Source: Malania oleifera
Lineage: Eukaryota > Streptophyta > Magnoliopsida > Santalales > Ximeniaceae
Direction: 5' to 3'
NCBI RefSeq assembly: GCF_029873635.1
Contig: NC_080423.1
Span: 110,811,087-110,875,086 of the forward strand
Length of the DNA: 64,000 bases
How positions within the stretch are numbered: position 1 is the stretch's first letter; every line of letters begins with the position of its first letter. Below, piece by piece: positions 59,320 through 64,000 of the stretch. The notes beneath the pieces were generated by a model. It made no database searches and was not told the origin of the DNA. It worked only from the letters and a program-made list of their open reading frames with translations. The position numbers and the translations under genes are program-made.

Positions 59320-61503
59320 TGTGACAACCCAAATAAAAATGGAATTTTAATAATTAAGAGGGAGAGTAATGGAAACGGTAAAAGAAAGAGGAAGTCGGCT
59401 TTGTTGATGACATTGCATTTTGGAAAGAAAAACTAAGAAGGAAACAATAGGGCTTTGTCAACGAATACAGGGGATTCGTCGTTGAGGGCTTATGAAAATT
59501 TGTCAACGAGGACTGAATTTCATCGATGAAGAATTACCGCGTGTTTTTGAGCCAACTGAATTTCGTTGACGAAATTTGTGAAGGACTCATTGACGAACGA
59601 CGTGACTCGTCGACGAATCCTCTGCTCTATAAATATGAAAAATTCGAGTTTATCTTCATTATTAAGCAAGCTTTACTCCTCTCTCTCCTCTCTTCGGTTT
59701 TCTCTCTCTCTCTCTCATCGATTCCAGGACAGATCTTCATCGGATCAACAATCCGAAGTCACCACGACGCTTTTGGTGAAGTTTTCTGTGAGTTTGTCGG
59801 AGCGGATCGTTGGGAAAACGAAATTGGAAATCATCCCTGAGTTGAGGTAAGGTTTTTTAAGCCAAATTAGACTTTATGGTAGTTATAGGAAATGATGTAC
59901 GCATGAAAATATAGAGGTTTAATACTGTGAATTTTTAGTTTCAGGGTATTGAACAGGAAATCCTACGGGGGTTAGGCTAGGAAATTTTAGGGGCTTTCGT
60001 AGTAGTCAGGTAAGGGAATAAACTAAAGCAGTTATTTTCCATGCAAATTATTATTGATTATGAGTAAATTTATTTTTAGAAAAGCATATGATATATTTGT
60101 TTATTACAAATGAAATATATAATTAGGAAAATACTGCTATGGTGATTAAAATGTATATGTATGTATAAGATGCCAGAAAATCACGATTTTAGAATATGAA
60201 ATATGACTTTTAACAGCACATATGTGGCATGAATATTATTTTATGTGGAATGTATTATGATATGAAGGATTTTACGAACAAAACATGTTTTCAGGTATCA
60301 TGAAAAGATGAGTTATGTTATGATGATATTGATGAATACATGATAAATGATTTATTTTCAAAATGTATATACCTGAAACGATTTTGGTGCGAGGCCATGT
60401 ATTTTATGTTATCGGCATGAGGCCGTATTTTATGTTATCGGCACGAGGCCGTATTTTATGTTAGCGACACGAGGCCGTATTTTATGTTATCGACATGAGG
60501 CCGTATTTTATGTTATCGGCACGAGGCCGTATTTTATGTTAGCGGCACGAGGCCGTGTTTTATGTTATCGGCACGAGGCCGTATTTATGTTATCGGTGCG
60601 ATGCCATAATTATGATATGTTCGGCATGAGGCCGTAATTATGAAAGATGTTACAATATCACGTACTATATGTTATCAGAACTCGTATGTTAGTTTAGTTC
60701 AGTTCAGGAGCTCGGCCAGATTAGTGCTAACCATTCCACGAGGGGATGAGAGATGGATAGTCGATGTGACTTTCAATAAAGTGTGGACTTCCACCTCGCA
60801 GTCCGCACCAGGGTGTGGCGGGCTCATCGTACTTACAAACATATTTGACTCGGTAGTGGTTGACCAGCCATTGTCGGGTCTCGTCTTCGGACTGCACAAC
60901 TCATCATGGGGGATAATACATGTCACCAGCTAACTATTCATCTTGGGTATATTTTCAGTATTACAGTTATAACAGATGTTTTAGGTATGTTATGATTTAT
61001 TAACAAATATGGAACTATATGATTATCTAGTATGATATGATGAATGTTTACAGAGTTATGAAATGTACTGTATACGTATAAGTGCCTTAAATATTCATGT
61101 TGCCACATAACTGTATTTAGTTTATTTTCCCTTACTGAGAAGTGTCTCACCCTCAAAACTTAATTAATTTTTCAGGAGCCCCTTAGAGACCTGTGGGTCA
61201 AGGCCACCGTTGAGCTAGTAAGATTACCCTGTGAGGAGGGTAAGATTTTGTAATATGGTCATAGTTATTTTGTGTTTAACTCTAGAGATATTTTGATGTA
61301 TATGAGGATGTATAGAAGTACAATTTTATAATGCTATAAAAAGCTCTGACATTATGCTTTATGGATGGATGTTTGGATTTTATGTTTACTGCTGCGTAGA
61401 ATTCCGCTATGTTTGACAGGTATCCCCGTTACCCACGAGTTCGGGTTGACCATTTTATTCATCAGATTTTATTTTATATTAAGGAAAATTTAGGGTCGTT
61501 ACA
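59320..61503 (+). mobile_element. Gypsy solo LTR A inside copia, perfect TSD
   Basis: Starts TGTGACAACCC and ends GGTCGTTACA, 2,184 bp. It is flanked by CAAGT at 59315-59319 and 61504-61508, and the copia frame resumes after it. It has palindrome variants (59455-59617), TATAAATA at 59628-59635, a CT tract, a donor at 59847, the blocks 59945-60009 and 61176-61239 and an acceptor before 61400. A 26-bp minisatellite (about 60385-60640) occupies the middle. Confidence 0.94.
60385..60640. repeat. 26-bp minisatellite in solo LTR A, about 9 units
   Basis: The unit 'cggcacgaggccgtatttta' plus 'tgttat' repeats head to tail with few changes. It is specific to this LTR among those in the window. Confidence 0.88.
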
Positions 61504-61977
61504 CAAGTACCCCAAAGAAGGAGAGACTTGAGCTAGTCCATTTAGATGTGTGGGGACCAACGACCATTTCATCCACAAGTGAGAAACATTACTTCGTGAC
61601 ATTTATTGACGATCATTCTTGGAAGGTATGGGTTTACTTCCTGAAATATAAATCTGATATTTTTGATGCTTTTAAGATTTGGAAAGTAATGGTAGAAAAT
61701 GAAACTGGTTTGAAAATTAAGAAGCTTAGAACCGATAGCGGTGGTGAGTATGATGACACCGAGTTCAAGAAATTCTGCTATGAGCATGATATCAGAACGG
61801 AAGGAATTGTGCCAGGTATGCCTTAGCACAACGGTGTAACCGAGCGGATGAATAGAACGTTGACAGAAAAATTCAGAAGCATGCGTATGCAGTCAGGCTT
61901 ACCAAAGATGTTTTGGGCAGAAGCAGTCAACACAGAAGCTTACTTGATTAACAGGAGTCCATCAGTACCATTGGACT
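61504..61977 (+). pseudogene. Copia element: integrase core
   Basis: Continues the copia pol after the solo LTR. Catalytic residues are visible as HLDVWGP, LRTDSGGEY and VTERMNRT (the D, D and E of the integrase). One stop lies just before the third motif (about 61825). It is cut at 61978 by a second solo LTR and resumes at 63925. Confidence 0.9.
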
Positions 61978-63544
61978 TGTAACGACCTTCTTAACAAACT
62001 GTTTTATTTTTATTTTTATATACTATGATAATCTACATGCTCTAATACCCTTACTGAGATAAACTCATCCATAAACCTAAGCAGCGAAAAGCATAAATCA
62101 TATAAACATAATCATATGAAAATATGTACATGATACAAAAACCAATACCACTCAATACCAGAGTAGTACCATGTTTCCCAAAAATACCCTCAACTAGCAA
62201 GGGTAAACACAAAAATCCTCCACTGAACTCACTTTGCTGACAGGGCACTACAGACCCCCCTCTACCTGCGAGCCTGCTCTGCTCGCCTACCTGGATCACC
62301 TGAAAAATGTTTCAACATTGGGATGAGCCAACGCTCAGTAAGAAGAATTATGCTATTACTAGTGTGTGGCAAATGAGCTACTATATATCATGAAATCTAT
62401 TTTCATATAAACATGAATATCTGAATATAAAAGCACAGTATAAATAATAAAATACACCACCCCTTTCCATGTTGCTTAACATAGCAATATTTTAGGTTAT
62501 AATTCAAAATACTTCTAGTGTACATAAGTAGGGTCCTTGTTTTTGTAAATTCGTACGTATATAATAGTAACTGAAACTGTTCCCTATGGCTATCTGTGTC
62601 ATGACATGCCCCCTCATGACAAGGTTGTGTAGCCCGTAGACTGGATTTACCCTGGCTAGCCAACCAGGAATAAATCACTGTACTCCGTCAGTCGACCTGC
62701 CCACTTTAACCCATATCTGGATGGGGAGTCTAACCTCTTCAAGGGCCTAGGTGGTCGACCTTACCACGTATTATCTGAATAGGTGGTTGCACTCATAAAG
62801 TAACATAATATTTGTAGCAACGGTACTGTGCTCTGTAGCTGCAAGTCCAACAGGGTCTGATATCATATAATATATTTCTATACATATCTATCTGATTTAC
62901 CATGATTCTGGAGTAATCGTAATAACCATGATGCTGCATAACTGTTCTGTAATTCATATGTCGTAATATTGAGAACTGAATAATCATAACACTGAAACTG
63001 CATGATTATAATACTGAGATTCGTATAATCATAGTACTAAAATCCATAATAATATTGAAATTCACATAATCATGGTACTGAAATTCGTAAAATCATGAAA
63101 CTAGCATTCGTAAAATATATACTCGTACCATATTCATATTCACAAGCCACACCATACATAAATACATAATTTTCATAATTAAATAAGCTGTATAGTATTT
63201 TAAGAAATACCTAGTGTAGCATATTTCCCTTACCTTAACTTTGAAAAGCCCCTAGATAAACTAGCCTAACACCCGCAGAGCCTCCTACACAATACCCTGA
63301 AACCAACATATGTCAGAACATAATATCAGTATTTCCCTGCCTACAATATTTTTTATAACTACCTGAAGGCCACAAAGGGACTAAAATACCTTACCTTGAA
63401 TTTGTGATGAAATTCAACTCTATTTTCCCGACGATCTGTTCCGGAAAATTTGTAGAGAACTCCGCCAGGAGCGCCGTGGTGGCTACGGATCGTCGATCCA
63501 GCTACTGGTGAGGCCAAAATCAAAGAGAGAAGGGAGAGCGTGGC

Positions 63545-63601
<57 letters not shown>

Positions 63602-63924
63602 CTCAGTGAAAAATGATAAAATATCCCGGTTTCCCTCCATTTATACTACCAGATTCGTCGACGAGACACGTCACCTCGTCGACGAGTTTTTCAGTAAATT
63701 CGTCGATGAGTCCCTGTATTCGTCAATGAAATTTAGAGCAGCTCGAATTCGTCTCTCGGTATTTTCTCGTCGACGAAGCCCTGAATTCGTCGATGAAATT
63801 CTTTAAACCTTCGTCGACGAAACCCTATGTTCGTCGATGAAGTCTACGACCTCCTTCTATTTTTGTATCTATTTTCTCTCCCTTTTATTATTATTAAAAT
63901 GCTATTATTCTTCGGGTCACTACA
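61978..63924 (-). mobile_element. Gypsy solo LTR B inside copia, opposite orientation
   Basis: On plus it runs TGTAACGACC...GGTCACTACA, 1,947 bp, and its promoter features read on minus (TATAAAT near 63639-63645, GA tract 63550-63600, palindromes 63655-63840). The flanks GGACT (61973-61977) and GGATT (63925-63929) differ by one transition. The copia frame resumes afterwards. Its sequence is closest to the LTR at 54423. Confidence 0.9.
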
Positions 63925-64000
63925 GGATTATAGTTTACTAGAAGAAGTATGGAGTGGTAAAGAGGTAAGGCTTTCATATTTGAGAGTTTTTGGTTTGTTG
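63925..64000 (+). pseudogene. Copia element: continuation to window end
   Basis: Reads LLEEVWSGKEV and then LRVFG, the usual integrase-to-RT linker of Ty1/copia, showing that the element continues past the window edge. Confidence 0.85.

Noticed and set aside
60640-60933. 97-codon ORF in solo LTR A
   Set aside because: It lies between conserved LTR blocks and resembles no known domain. Homologous positions in the other LTRs are not open.

Overview
This window is plant nuclear DNA, almost certainly from a eudicot. It holds two intact, intron-rich plant transcription-factor genes with canonical GT-AG introns, set in AT-rich DNA that is filled mainly by LTR retrotransposons, SINEs and small DNA transposons. 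Species cannot be named from the sequence alone.

Layout. (1) 1-7200: gene-free DNA. A segment of about 2 kb occurs twice (1270-3270 and 4398-6714). Each copy carries the same hAT-type MITE, and the second copy alone also carries a tRNA-derived SINE. A further SINE lies at 619-1005. (2) 7471-11881, plus strand: an ICE1/SCREAM-type bHLH gene of 4 coding exons and 521 aa, with old insertions in introns 1 and 2. (3) 11882-17082: intergenic, with an Au-like SINE. (4) 17083-22430, minus strand: an ARF2-type auxin response factor of 14 coding exons and 860 aa. It has a TAS3 tasiR-ARF target site, short upstream ORFs and an RTE-LINE remnant in an intron. The two genes are convergent. (5) 23682-38500: a pile of Ty3/gypsy chromovirus-like elements with LTRs of about 2 kb. 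Two minus-strand pol regions, at least five complete or partial LTRs in both orientations, and an orphan plus-strand RNase H fragment are joined by deletions. (6) 38500-50990: AT-rich, gene-free DNA with a third hAT MITE (46508-47242) and a probable Pack-MULE (49265-50831, 10-bp target duplication) that has captured a piece of an alanine-glyoxylate aminotransferase-like gene. (7) 50997-64000: a gypsy solo LTR with a perfect 5-bp duplication, a gypsy chromodomain fragment with its 3' LTR, then a decayed Ty1/copia element (57921 to the window end) interrupted by two gypsy solo LTRs in opposite orientations.

The two cellular genes look functional: reading frames are continuous across every splice junction and lengths match their families. 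ICE1-type proteins act in cold signalling and stomatal lineage differentiation. ARF2-type proteins are auxin-pathway repressors controlled by tasiR-ARF. No functional link between these neighbours is implied.

The most unusual signal is in the gypsy LTR family. Every LTR here carries an array of the 10-bp palindrome TCGTCGACGA just upstream of the promoter (a clear TATA box in most copies), then a CT/GA tract, then short conserved blocks of about 62-67 bp bounded by splice-acceptor and splice-donor consensus. The sequence between the blocks is diverged and often filled by copy-specific minisatellites. This suggests a multiply spliced leader inside the LTR. It is inferred from comparing copies within the window and was not computed.
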